DNA from: Pseudomonadota bacterium
GTDB taxonomy: Bacteria > Pseudomonadota > Alphaproteobacteria > Acetobacterales > Acetobacteraceae
Length of the DNA stretch: 64,000 nucleotides
Assembly: GCA_021801255.1 (NCBI GenBank)
Contig: JAJYYH010000036.1
Location: 124,001 to 188,000 of the forward strand
Reading direction: 5' to 3'
Shown: piece after piece, positions 18,604-28,509 of the stretch
Numbering within the stretch: the stretch's first letter is position 1
How the letters are laid out: each line of letters opens with the position of its first letter
Program-made: the position numbers and the translations under genes
Notes under the pieces: generated by a model
Database searches by the model: none
What the model saw: the letters and a program-made list of their open reading frames with translations, nothing else
What the model was told of the DNA's origin: nothing

Positions 18604-19830
18604 TCACGGGTCGAACAGCGCGGCGATCAGGTGCGGTGCATCCCAGTGCGGCATGTGGCCGGCACCGGCGATCAGATGGATCGCCACGCGAGCGGGCAGC
18701 CGCGCAACCTGCGTCCACGGGATGATCCGGTCGTCGGTGCCCCAGACCACCCGCACCGGCATCGGCAGCGCGGCAAGGTCGGGTAGGATGTCGATTTGCT
18801 GTCGCCCACCAGCTGCCAGCACGCCGACCAGCGCGGCTAGGCGACCGCGCGCCAGCTGCGCCGCCATGCGCGCCATCTGGTCCGCCGAAAGCTGCGGCGG
18901 GCGCGGTGACAGGCGGCGCAGCAGATGCGCCAGTCCGCCGGCCGTCGGGCCGGCGGCAAGGCCGGCCACGAACTCGCCGTCGATCGCGCTATCCAGCCCG
19001 GCGGGCGCGATCAGCGTCAGGCGACGTATCTGGGCCGGCAAAACGCGGGCCAGGGCGATCGCGACGGCGGCGCCGAGCGAATGGCCGACCAGCTCGACCG
19101 GCCCCTCACACAGCGCGCCGAGCGGGGCGGCAAGCGTGTCGAGGCTGGTCGCGGCAAGCGTGGTGGCACCGTGGCCGGGCAGGTCAGGCGCGATGACATC
19201 CAGTCCGCGCTGCGCCAGCAGCATGGCCAGCGTCGCCCAGGTCTGCGCGTCGCCGCCGAATCCATGCAGCAGCACGGCGCGCCCCGCGGCACGTGGGCCG
19301 GAGGCCGGCCAGTGCTGCACGAACAGCCCGTCCGCTATCGGCGCGGCGGGCGCGCAGCGGGCACGAATGTCGCTCGCCTCGACCCGTCCGCGCCGGCCGG
19401 TGCCCTTCACCTCGGCCAGGGCGATACCGTGTTGCCGTGCGAGACGCCGGGCCAGCGGCGTGGCGCGCGGCCGCTCATCCGTCTGCGGCGCCGGCAGGAC
19501 GGGCAACGCGGCGGCAGGCGCCGGCACCGGGTCGCGTCCCGTATCGGGTGCGATGTCGGGCATCGCTGCCGCCCCGGCGGCAGCGGTGACGCCGGTGGGC
19601 CGGAAGCTGCACAGTGGCCCGCCCACGGCCACGTCGGCCCCTTGCGGGGCGAGGATGTCGGTCAGCACCCCGTCCGCCAGGGCGGGCAGCTCCACCACCG
19701 TCTTGTCGCTCTCGATCTCCACGATGGTCTCGCCGCGGCGGAACGCCTCGCCCGGCTGCTTCAGCCAGCCGACCACGCGGCCGCTTTCCATCGTCTCACC
19801 CATGCGCGGGAGTGTCAGAGTTTCGGTCAT
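18604..19830 (-). CDS. acoC: Lipoyl-domain / alpha/beta-hydrolase fusion, acetoin dehydrogenase E2-like (AcoC)
   Basis: 408 residues in three parts. Residues 1-75 are a biotinyl/lipoyl domain with the acceptor lysine in EIESDKTVVELPA. Residues ~120-155 are a peripheral E3/E1-binding domain (RATPLARRLARQHGIALAEV, then GTGRRGRVEASDI). From ~180 is an alpha/beta hydrolase with VLLHGFGGDAQTW, nucleophile GHSLGAA, and AGHMPHWD. There is no chloramphenicol-acetyltransferase-like catalytic domain, so, as in AcoC, acyl transfer to CoA would depend on the hydrolase fold. ATG 19830 overlaps the E1beta stop by 4 bp. The E3 dihydrolipoamide dehydrogenase is not encoded here. Confidence 0.88.
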   Translation of the reverse strand: MTETLTLPRMGETMESGRVVGWLKQPGEAFRRGETIVEIESDKTVVELPALADGVLTDILAPQGADVAVGGPLCSFRPTGVTAAAGAAAMPDIAPDTGRDPVPAPAAALPVLPAPQTDERPRATPLARRLARQHGIALAEVKGTGRRGRVEASDIRARCAPAAPIADGLFVQHWPASGPRAAGRAVLLHGFGGDAQTWATLAMLLAQRGLDVIAPDLPGHGATTLAATSLDTLAAPLGALCEGPVELVGHSLGAAVAIALARVLPAQIRRLTLIAPAGLDSAIDGEFVAGLAAGPTAGGLAHLLRRLSPRPPQLSADQMARMAAQLARGRLAALVGVLAAGGRQQIDILPDLAALPMPVRVVWGTDDRIIPWTQVARLPARVAIHLIAGAGHMPHWDAPHLIAALFDP

Positions 19831-20810
19831 CGCCGCAGCATCCGCTGGACCACCGAAATGATCACCGGCGGCTGCGGGATCGCGGCCGATTCCAGCGCGG
19901 GAGAGACCGGGATCGGCACGTCCTCCCCGGCGATGCGGATCACTGGGTCCTCGAGATAGTCGAAGCATTCCTCGCCAATGCGCGCGGCCAGTTCTGCTGC
20001 AACACCGCCGGTCAGGCAGGATTCGGTGACGACGACAGCCCGCCCGGTGCGGCGCACGGAAGCCGCGACCGTCGCCATGTCCAGCGGATTGAGCGTGCGA
20101 AGGTCGATCACCTCGGCTGCGATGCCGCGCTCAGCCAGCGCCGCCGCCGCCTCCAGCGCAGTGAACACCATGCGCGAATACGTGACCAGTGTGACGTCGC
20201 TGCCCGCACGGCGGATCGTTGCCTGCCCCCACGGGGCCACCGGCGCCGCGAGGTCGGTGCGTTCCTTGCGGGCATAGAGCGCCTTGTGCTCGATGAACAC
20301 CACCGGGTCTGGCAGTGTCAGCGCGTGGCGCAGCAAGTGGTAGGCGTCAGCGGCGGTGGCCGGCATTGCCAACCGCAGGCCCGGGGTGTGCATGACCCAG
20401 GCTTCAAGGCTTTGCGAGTGCTGAGCACCGGCCGAGCGGCCGGTGCCGCCCTGGGTGCGCACCACCATCGGCACGCCGATCTGGCCGCCGAACATGTAAC
20501 GGATCTTGGCGGCCTGGTTGGCGAGCTGGTCCATCACCAGGCCCAGGAAGTCAACATACATCAGCTCGGCAACCGGCCGCAGCCCGGTCATCGCGGCGCC
20601 GACGGCGGCGCCGATGATCGCCGGCTCGCTGATCGGCGTGTCGATCAGCCGCTCCTCGCCATAGCTTGCGATCAGGTCCTTGGTCACGCCATAGGCGCCG
20701 CCGTAGCGGCCGACTTCCTCGCCGATCACGACCACGGTCTCGTCGTCGCGCATCGCGTCGTCCAGCGCCTGGCGCAGAGCGTCGCGGTAAGTAATCTCCT
20801 GGGCCGCCAT
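19827..20810 (-). CDS. acoB: Thiamine-dependent 2-oxo acid/acetoin dehydrogenase E1 beta subunit
   Basis: 327 residues, the usual size for E1 beta. The N-terminal half has EITYRDALRQALDDAM and GEEVGRYGGAYGVTKDL; then TPISEPAIIGAAVGAAMTGLRPVAELM, and the C-terminal transketolase domain includes DLRTLNPLDMATV. Together with the alpha subunit it forms the alpha2beta2 E1 that cleaves or decarboxylates the substrate on thiamine diphosphate and reductively acylates the lipoyl arm. The closest family by organisation is acetoin dehydrogenase. The gap to acoA is 3 bp. Confidence 0.88.
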   Translation of the reverse strand: MAAQEITYRDALRQALDDAMRDDETVVVIGEEVGRYGGAYGVTKDLIASYGEERLIDTPISEPAIIGAAVGAAMTGLRPVAELMYVDFLGLVMDQLANQAAKIRYMFGGQIGVPMVVRTQGGTGRSAGAQHSQSLEAWVMHTPGLRLAMPATAADAYHLLRHALTLPDPVVFIEHKALYARKERTDLAAPVAPWGQATIRRAGSDVTLVTYSRMVFTALEAAAALAERGIAAEVIDLRTLNPLDMATVAASVRRTGRAVVVTESCLTGGVAAELAARIGEECFDYLEDPVIRIAGEDVPIPVSPALESAAIPQPPVIISVVQRMLRR

Positions 20811-20813
20811 GTC

Positions 20814-21914
20814 TCAGGCCTCTGCCAGGAGCCGGTCGAGCCGATCCGCCAGCGGCTCGGGCGCGGGCTCGCCGGGGGCGAACACGTCGCGGAACATGGC
20901 GGCCAGCTCCGGCGCCGCCGCGGCGGCGGTGTAGTCGATGGCAGCGTTCATCTCCGCCTCAATCTCGGCGTCCAAGGAATCCACCTGCGCGGCGTCGGTC
21001 AGCCCGCGTGCGATCAGTTCGACCCGCGCGCGCGCCACCGGGTCGCGGCGGCGGCCGGCCGCCTCTTCATCGGCGGTGCGGTACGGGCTCTTGTCCATCC
21101 GACCGTGGCCGTAGAAGCGGAAGCAGGAGACAGTCAGGAACGCGGGGCGATGGCGGCGGGCACCACCGATCAGCGCCGCGGCCGCTGCATGAACGGCCTC
21201 CACGTCCTCGCCATCCGCCTCGGCGGCGGCAAGGCCGAGGGCGGCGGCGCGTCGGGTGAAGTCGGTTTCTGCCGTCGCGCGGTCGATGCGCGTGCCCATG
21301 CCGTACTGGTTGTTGACGCAGACGAACACCACCGGCAGCGACCACAGCGCCGCCATGTTCAAGCTCTCGTACAGAATGCCTTGCTGCATGGCGCCGTCGC
21401 CGAAGAAAGCGACCGAGACCGCGTCCCGCTTCAGACGCTTGTAAGACAGGCCGGCGCCGACGACGTGCGGGATACCGCCGCCCACGATGGCGTTGGCACC
21501 CAGATGGCCAAGCTGCATGTCGGCAATGTGCATGGAACCGCCCTTGCCGCCGCAATATCCGGCCGCCTTGCCACCGATCTCGGCCATCATCCGGTTAGGG
21601 TCGGCGCCGCGCGCCAGGAAGATCCCATGGCCGCGATGGTGCGTGGTGAAACTGTCCTGCGGCGCCATCGCGGCACACACACCGGCGGCAGCGGCCTCCT
21701 CGCCGATCGACAGATGCAGCATCGAGCCAGCGGACAGGCCGCGCACGTACAACTCACCCACCCGCTCTTCGAAACAGCGGATGCGCCGCATGGTGCGGTA
21801 GAATTCCCACAGCCGGGAATTGGCGCGCGGGGAATAGGCCGATTGGGATTGGGCCGATTGGGGTTGGGCCGGTTGCGATGAGATTCGCTGGGGCTTGGCG
21901 GGATCGAGCGTCAT
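20814..21914 (-). CDS. acoA: Thiamine-dependent 2-oxo acid/acetoin dehydrogenase E1 alpha subunit
   Basis: 366 residues. Thiamine-diphosphate motif starts at GDGAMQQGILYESLNMA near residue 165 and ends at VCVNN near 195; the substrate/cofactor loop HHRGHGIFLARGAD is near 95 and GGKGGSMHIAD near 120. The first ~30 residues are a Gln/Ser/Pro-rich tail encoded by a 15-bp tandem repeat and are not part of the fold. ATG 21914 overlaps the kinase stop by 4 bp. The HxGHG loop and lack of a branched-chain-type N-terminus favour an acetoin/pyruvate-type enzyme; the actual substrate is inferred only. Confidence 0.88.
   Translation of the reverse strand: MTLDPAKPQRISSQPAQPQSAQSQSAYSPRANSRLWEFYRTMRRIRCFEERVGELYVRGLSAGSMLHLSIGEEAAAAGVCAAMAPQDSFTTHHRGHGIFLARGADPNRMMAEIGGKAAGYCGGKGGSMHIADMQLGHLGANAIVGGGIPHVVGAGLSYKRLKRDAVSVAFFGDGAMQQGILYESLNMAALWSLPVVFVCVNNQYGMGTRIDRATAETDFTRRAAALGLAAAEADGEDVEAVHAAAAALIGGARRHRPAFLTVSCFRFYGHGRMDKSPYRTADEEAAGRRRDPVARARVELIARGLTDAAQVDSLDAEIEAEMNAAIDYTAAAAAPELAAMFRDVFAPGEPAPEPLADRLDRLLAEA
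21838..21867. repeat. 15-bp tandem repeat in the acoA 5' end
   Basis: Two near-perfect copies of GGCCGATTGGGATTG plus a degenerate third copy. On the coding (minus) strand they encode the Gln/Ser/Ala-rich N-terminal tail of the E1 alpha subunit. Confidence 0.6.
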
Positions 21915-23431
21915 GTGTCGGAATTCGCCTCTCGGCCTTCGGGGGCACGCAGCGGCTTCAGCGCCGCATAGGCGGCGGCGTAGCGGCCGAAGATCTCGTC
22001 GTAGTGGGCGGCGTTGGTCGGATTGGGCTCGATCACACGGCCGGGGGAGACCATCGCGTCGATCCCCTGCTGGATACTGGCGAAGCAGCCGGCGCCGACG
22101 CCCGCAAGCAACGCGGCGCCGAGCGACGGCACCTCTGCCACGTCGGGCACGCGGATCGGCAGATTCGCCGTGTCGGCGTGGATCTGCAGCCACAGCGGGG
22201 AGTTCGTCGCGCCACCACCGACCACCATCTCCGCGGCCGGCAGACCAGCTTCTTGCATCCTCTGCACGATCGCGCGGGTGCCGAGGCAGATGCCTTCGAT
22301 CACCGCGCGGAAGACGTGCGGCAGGCCATGGTACAGCGACAGGCCAAGGATGGCACCGCGCGCCAGCGGGTCGGTGTGCGGCGTGCGGTTGCCCTGGAAA
22401 TGGTCGATCACCAGCAGCCCCTCGGCACCGGGCGCCAGCGCTGCTGCGGCCTCGTTCAGCGCCGCCAGGTCGAGGTTGCCGCCGACCAAGCGGCGCAGCC
22501 AGTTGACGATGGAGCCGGTGGAAGTCTGACCGCCTTCCAGTAGGTAACCGCCGGCATACAAAGCGTCCTTGTAGGTGCCCCACAGGCCCGGCACATGGCG
22601 CGGCTGATCAGTCACGCCGAACTGCAGGTGGGAGGAGCCGGTGATCAGCGCGATCTGGCCGGGGCGGGAGACGCCAAGACCGATGACGCCGATCAGCGCG
22701 TCGGCGCCACCCTGCACCACCAGCACGCTCACCGGCAGGCCGAGATGCGCCGCCGCATCCGGCGTCAATGGGCCGATCGGGTCGCCGGGGGCGATGACCT
22801 CGGCGGGCCATTTCTCCAGCAGCGCCTCGATCCCGAGCGTGCGCACCATATTCGCCGGCCAGCCGCCGCGGTCGGTCGCGTAGTGCCAGCGGATCGAGAC
22901 GTTGTTGAGGCTGGCGGTGCGCCGGCCGGTCAGCCGCAGCGTCATGAAATCCTGGTACTCGCAGATCGTCGCGGCGGCGTCGAACACATGCGGCTCATGG
23001 CGCTTGAGCCACAAAGCTTTCGGCACCATCCATTCCGCTGAAATCGGCCCCCGCCCGGCGCCATTGACCGCCAAAGCGGCATCGCCGGTCGCCAAAATGT
23101 CGCGCGCCTCGCGGGCGGCGCGCATGTCCATCCACAGGATCGCGGGACGCAGCGCGCGGCCAGCCGCGTCCAGCGCCACGACAGTGCAGCAGGTGGTGGC
23201 CAGCGACAAGGCGCGCACCTCGGAAGCTGGCACGCCCGCCTCGGCAATCGCTGCACGCACGGCTTTGCCGGCGGCCTGCCACCAATGCTCCGGATCCTGT
23301 TCGGCCCGCGCACCTGGACTGAACTCTGTCGGATAGGGGCTGACGGCGTTGCCCAGGCAGCGCCCGGACAGGTCGAACAGCCGCGCCCGCAGGCTTTCCG
23401 TGCCGCCATCAATGCCAAGAAGATAGGTCAC
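21911..23431 (-). CDS. FGGY-family carbohydrate kinase
   Basis: 506 residues with both actin-like halves. LLGIDGGTESLRARLFD at the N-terminus is the phosphate-binding loop; the FGGY-C half has GLGVSRPGQIALITGSSHLQF and VVGGGATNSPLWLQIHAD. It phosphorylates a sugar or polyol, probably a ketose or alditol, with ATP. WMDMRAAREA and the catalytic-loop region near residue 235 are consistent with an active enzyme. The start is GTG 23431; no strong ribosome binding site is visible. It is the first gene of the minus-strand operon, and the palindromic operator candidate lies 30 bp upstream. Specificity cannot be read from the sequence. Confidence 0.88.
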   Translation of the reverse strand: MTYLLGIDGGTESLRARLFDLSGRCLGNAVSPYPTEFSPGARAEQDPEHWWQAAGKAVRAAIAEAGVPASEVRALSLATTCCTVVALDAAGRALRPAILWMDMRAAREARDILATGDAALAVNGAGRGPISAEWMVPKALWLKRHEPHVFDAAATICEYQDFMTLRLTGRRTASLNNVSIRWHYATDRGGWPANMVRTLGIEALLEKWPAEVIAPGDPIGPLTPDAAAHLGLPVSVLVVQGGADALIGVIGLGVSRPGQIALITGSSHLQFGVTDQPRHVPGLWGTYKDALYAGGYLLEGGQTSTGSIVNWLRRLVGGNLDLAALNEAAAALAPGAEGLLVIDHFQGNRTPHTDPLARGAILGLSLYHGLPHVFRAVIEGICLGTRAIVQRMQEAGLPAAEMVVGGGATNSPLWLQIHADTANLPIRVPDVAEVPSLGAALLAGVGAGCFASIQQGIDAMVSPGRVIEPNPTNAAHYDEIFGRYAAAYAALKPLRAPEGREANSDT

Positions 23432-23460
23432 CGGACGTTCTGTTCCCGCGCTTAGACTTT

Positions 23461-23477
23461 TGTTGTTTACGACAACA
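23461..23477. promoter_or_regulatory. Palindromic operator candidate between kinase and SorC regulator
   Basis: TGTTGT at 23461-23466 and ACAACA at 23472-23477 form a perfect 6-bp dyad around TTACG, in a locally AT-rich patch of the 124-bp divergent intergenic region. A second dyad, TTGAC at 23495-23499 and GTCAA at 23516-23520, lies beside it and its arms resemble -35 elements for both directions. Position and symmetry fit binding by the adjacent SorC-family protein. Confidence 0.5.
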
Positions 23478-23555
23478 TATGTTCGAACGCAGTGTTGACG
23501 CGGCTGCGGGCGCTTGTCAAGAATGTTTTGTGACCCGCCAAACTTGCCCCCTGCC

Positions 23556-24599
23556 ATGCTGCCTCTGACCCTCTCGCAGGAGCCGGACGACGCGCTGATG
23601 GTGCGCGCCGCTTGGCTCTATTACGAGGTAGGAATGACGCAGGAGGAGGCGGCGAGCCGGCTGGGTGTGCCGCGCACCCGCGTGGTGCGCCTGCTGGCGG
23701 AAGCGCGCGAGCGCGGACTGGTCAGCATCTCCATCCAGCACGACAGCATCCGCGACCTGCGGACGGAGCACGCCATCGCCACGCGCTACAAGCTCGATTT
23801 CTGCCTGACCACACCACGGCTGGAATTGCCTCTAAAGGAGGACCCGGCCTTGGTGGCAACGCAAGGGCTGATCGCGCGGCGCTCGGTCGGCGGGGCCGCC
23901 GCGTCGCTGTTGAAGGGGATGCTGGCGAGCGGCCCGGTCACAATCGGCGTGAGTTGGGGGCGCACGCTGGAGCAGGTGGCGCAGCATCTGTCCGGCGTTC
24001 GCAATCCGCTGGCGCGGTTCGTGTCGCTGATGGGGTCGCTGACCCGCAACAGCGCCTCCAACCCGTTCGAAGTGGTGCAGGCGCTGGCGGCGCGCACCGG
24101 CGGTGAAGGATATTTCCTGCCGGTGCCGTTCATCGCCGACACGCGCCGCGACCGCGACGTGCTGATCGGCCAGCGCATCGTGGCCGAAGCGCTGGATCTG
24201 GCTCGCGCTGCCGATCTCTATCTGATCAGCGTCGGCGAAATGACCGAGCGATCGGTCCTGCGGCAGCAGCAGATGATCTCGCCTTCGGAACTGGCCGATC
24301 TGCGTGCGCACGGTGCGGTGGGCGACACGCTGGGCGTGTTCTTCGATGCGGATGGTCGATTGGTGAGCCACCCGGTCGCGGAGCGCGCCATCGCCATGTC
24401 GTTCAACGAACTGCGCGGGCGCAACGTTGTCCTGCTGGCTGCCGGACTTGAAAAAATCACCGCCACCGTGGCGCTGCTGCGCACCGGCGTGGTCAAGGGA
24501 TTGGTGATTGATGGCGACACCGCCGCTGCGGTAGCGGCAGCCGGGGCTTCCCATCTCGATCCGGTTACCAAACAGTTGCCCAAACTGATTGGAGCGTGA
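23556..24599 (+). CDS. SorC/DeoR-type sugar-binding transcriptional regulator
   Basis: 347 residues. N-terminal helix-turn-helix in AAWLYYEVGMTQEEAASRLG, then VPRTRVVRLLAEARERGLV (residues 15-55), followed by a phosphosugar-binding domain with TIGVSWGRTLEQVAQHL near 130 and a C-terminal GDTAAAVAAA. SorC proteins sense a phosphorylated sugar made by the operon they control. It is divergent from the kinase-aco-transporter operon, so it probably regulates that operon. I chose ATG 23556; a TTG at 23514 would add 14 residues lacking family similarity. Confidence 0.9.
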   Translation: MLPLTLSQEPDDALMVRAAWLYYEVGMTQEEAASRLGVPRTRVVRLLAEARERGLVSISIQHDSIRDLRTEHAIATRYKLDFCLTTPRLELPLKEDPALVATQGLIARRSVGGAAASLLKGMLASGPVTIGVSWGRTLEQVAQHLSGVRNPLARFVSLMGSLTRNSASNPFEVVQALAARTGGEGYFLPVPFIADTRRDRDVLIGQRIVAEALDLARAADLYLISVGEMTERSVLRQQQMISPSELADLRAHGAVGDTLGVFFDADGRLVSHPVAERAIAMSFNELRGRNVVLLAAGLEKITATVALLRTGVVKGLVIDGDTAAAVAAAGASHLDPVTKQLPKLIGA

Positions 24600-24651
24600 G
24601 TGGGTGCCCGGCGCTCTGACGCGGATCGGGGTGTTCCTTGAGACGCTGCGT

Positions 24652-26703
<2,052 letters not shown>

Positions 26704-26830
26704 GGTACTGGCTCCTTGCGTTATGGCCCCGGTTCGGGATAGCCCTCCGGCAAGCCCGCGTCCTCGTCATTTTGCTCGATTGCGGCGCTGGCGCCCAGTT
26801 TCGTGGCGAAAAGAGGAAAATTCACGCATC

Positions 26831-27181
26831 ATGAAGGCCCGCCGCCCCGACGATCCGCCACTCTATTTCGCTGCGCATCTTTTTGTCTGTTGCAACCGCC
26901 GCCCCGACGGGCATGCGCGCGGCAGCTGCGCGGCCAAGGGCTCCGAGCGGCTGCGCGACTACATGAAAGCGCGGGCCAAGGAGATGGGGCTCAAGGGGGT
27001 GCGGGTCAACACCTCGCTCTGTCTCGATCGCTGCGAGCTTGGCCCGTGCCTCGTGGTCTATCCCGAGGGCGTCTGGTATCGCATCGAGAGTCCGGCCGAT
27101 ATCGATCAGGTTCTCGAGCGCCATGTGCGCGACGGCGGTCGGGTTGCCGCGCTGATGCTGCCGGGCGGCGCGGCGGGATAA
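26831..27181 (+). CDS. Thioredoxin-like [2Fe-2S] ferredoxin
   Basis: 116 residues. Cysteines in FVCCNRRPDGHARGSC (residues ~15-30) and CLDRCELGPCLVVYPEG (~65-80) match the cluster-binding pattern of the thioredoxin-fold ferredoxins (shethna-type/NuoE-like small proteins). It probably acts as a cytosolic electron carrier; partner unknown. ATG 26831 is chosen because upstream frame text is not protein-like. It is 11 bp upstream of mnmE and probably in its transcription unit. Confidence 0.85.
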   Translation: MKARRPDDPPLYFAAHLFVCCNRRPDGHARGSCAAKGSERLRDYMKARAKEMGLKGVRVNTSLCLDRCELGPCLVVYPEGVWYRIESPADIDQVLERHVRDGGRVAALMLPGGAAG

Positions 27182-27192
27182 GGCGGCGACGG

Positions 27193-28491
27193 ATGGCGGA
27201 CACCATATTTGCTCCAGCGAGTGGCGCCGGGCGCGCCGCCGTTACGGTGATGCGGCTGAGCGGGCCGCGGAGTGGCGAGATTTTGCGTGCACTCTGCGGG
27301 CGCGTGCCCCCGCCGCGCCGCGCCAGCCTCCGTCGCTTGCGAGACGCGAATGGCGAGATGCTCGATCACGCCCTGGTGCTGTTTCTGCCCGGGCCGGGCA
27401 GCTATACCGGGGAAGAATGTGCCGAGCTGCATCTGCATGGCGGGCGCGCGGTGCGCGAGGCGGTTGCTGACGCATTGGCAGCCCTCGGGGCGCGTCCGGC
27501 GGAGGCGGGGGAGTTTACGCGCCGCGCCTTCCTCAACGGGCGGCTCGATCTCACCGCCGCCGAAGGCATCGCCGATCTTGTCGCCGCCGAAAGTGCGGCG
27601 CAGCGACGCCAGGCGCTGGCGCAGATGGAGGGCGCGCTCGGGCGGCTCTATGCGGGGTGGACGGCGCGGCTGACCCGCCTTTTGGCGCGCCAGGAGGCGC
27701 TGATCGATTTTCCCGACGAGGATTTGCCGGCCGAACTGGCGCGCGCGATGGCTGTGGAAATGCGAGCGCTGGCGGCCGAGATTGCGGCGCATCTCGATGA
27801 CGGGCGACGCGGGGAGCGAGTGCGCGAGGGTTTGTTCGTTGCGGTGTCGGGGCCGCCGAATGTCGGCAAGTCGAGCCTGATCAACCGCCTGGTGGAGAGG
27901 GATCTTGCGATCGTTTCGGCGACGCCCGGCACGACGCGCGATCCGATCGAGGCGCGGGTGGTTCTGGGCGGGATCGCCATGACGCTGGTCGATACCGCCG
28001 GGTTGCGTGATGGCGCGGACACGGTCGAGGCGGAGGGCGTGCGGCGGGCGCGCGCCTGGGCCCGTAAGGCGGACATCGTGCTGGCGGTGTATGATGCCAC
28101 GGCGCCGGATGCGGGTCTCGGCGTTGAGACGGGCGCGGTGGTGGTGCAGGTCGGCAATAAGATCGACCTTCTTTCCCCTCTGGCGGCGCGTCCAGCGCTC
28201 GCCGTGAGCGCCGCAAGTGGCGAGGGACTGGAGGCGCTGCGGGCGGCGCTGGTGGCGCACGGGCGATCCTTGATCGAGGCGGAAGGGCCGCCGCCGCTGA
28301 CGCGGGTGCGCCACCGCAGCGCGCTGAGCCGCGCGGTCGCGGCGCTGGTGGCGGCGCAGACGGTCGAGATCGCGGAGTTACGGGCCGAGGAGCTGCGCGC
28401 CGCGCGACAAGCGATTGGCCTGGTGACTGGGCAAGTCGGCGTGGAGGGCGTGCTGGATGCCGTGTTTGGTGAGTTTTGTATAGGAAAATAG
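27193..28491 (+). CDS. mnmE: tRNA uridine-5-carboxymethylaminomethyl(34) synthesis GTPase
   Basis: 432 residues. N-terminal folate-binding domain (TIFAPASGAGRAAVTVMRLSG), central helical domain, a GTPase inserted near residues 215-370 with GPPNVGKSS, DTAGLR and GNKIDL, and the C-terminal CIGK, whose cysteine is essential in the family. With MnmG it modifies the wobble uridine of several tRNAs. The GTPase domain is at the short end of the family. mnmG follows after 18 bp. The frame stays open far upstream but ATG 27193 starts the homologous region. Confidence 0.95.
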   Translation: MADTIFAPASGAGRAAVTVMRLSGPRSGEILRALCGRVPPPRRASLRRLRDANGEMLDHALVLFLPGPGSYTGEECAELHLHGGRAVREAVADALAALGARPAEAGEFTRRAFLNGRLDLTAAEGIADLVAAESAAQRRQALAQMEGALGRLYAGWTARLTRLLARQEALIDFPDEDLPAELARAMAVEMRALAAEIAAHLDDGRRGERVREGLFVAVSGPPNVGKSSLINRLVERDLAIVSATPGTTRDPIEARVVLGGIAMTLVDTAGLRDGADTVEAEGVRRARAWARKADIVLAVYDATAPDAGLGVETGAVVVQVGNKIDLLSPLAARPALAVSAASGEGLEALRAALVAHGRSLIEAEGPPPLTRVRHRSALSRAVAALVAAQTVEIAELRAEELRAARQAIGLVTGQVGVEGVLDAVFGEFCIGK

Positions 28492-28509
28492 TCCTTGATT
28501 GAGGATGCA

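Noticed and set aside
17366-19861. 831-residue plus-strand open frame across the binding-protein and acoC genes
   Set aside because: Shadow frame of high-GC genes on the minus strand; no recognisable motif, and the minus-strand products have complete domains.
19614-21881. 755-residue plus-strand open frame
   Set aside because: Antisense shadow of acoB and acoA, with His/Arg/Gly-rich composition.
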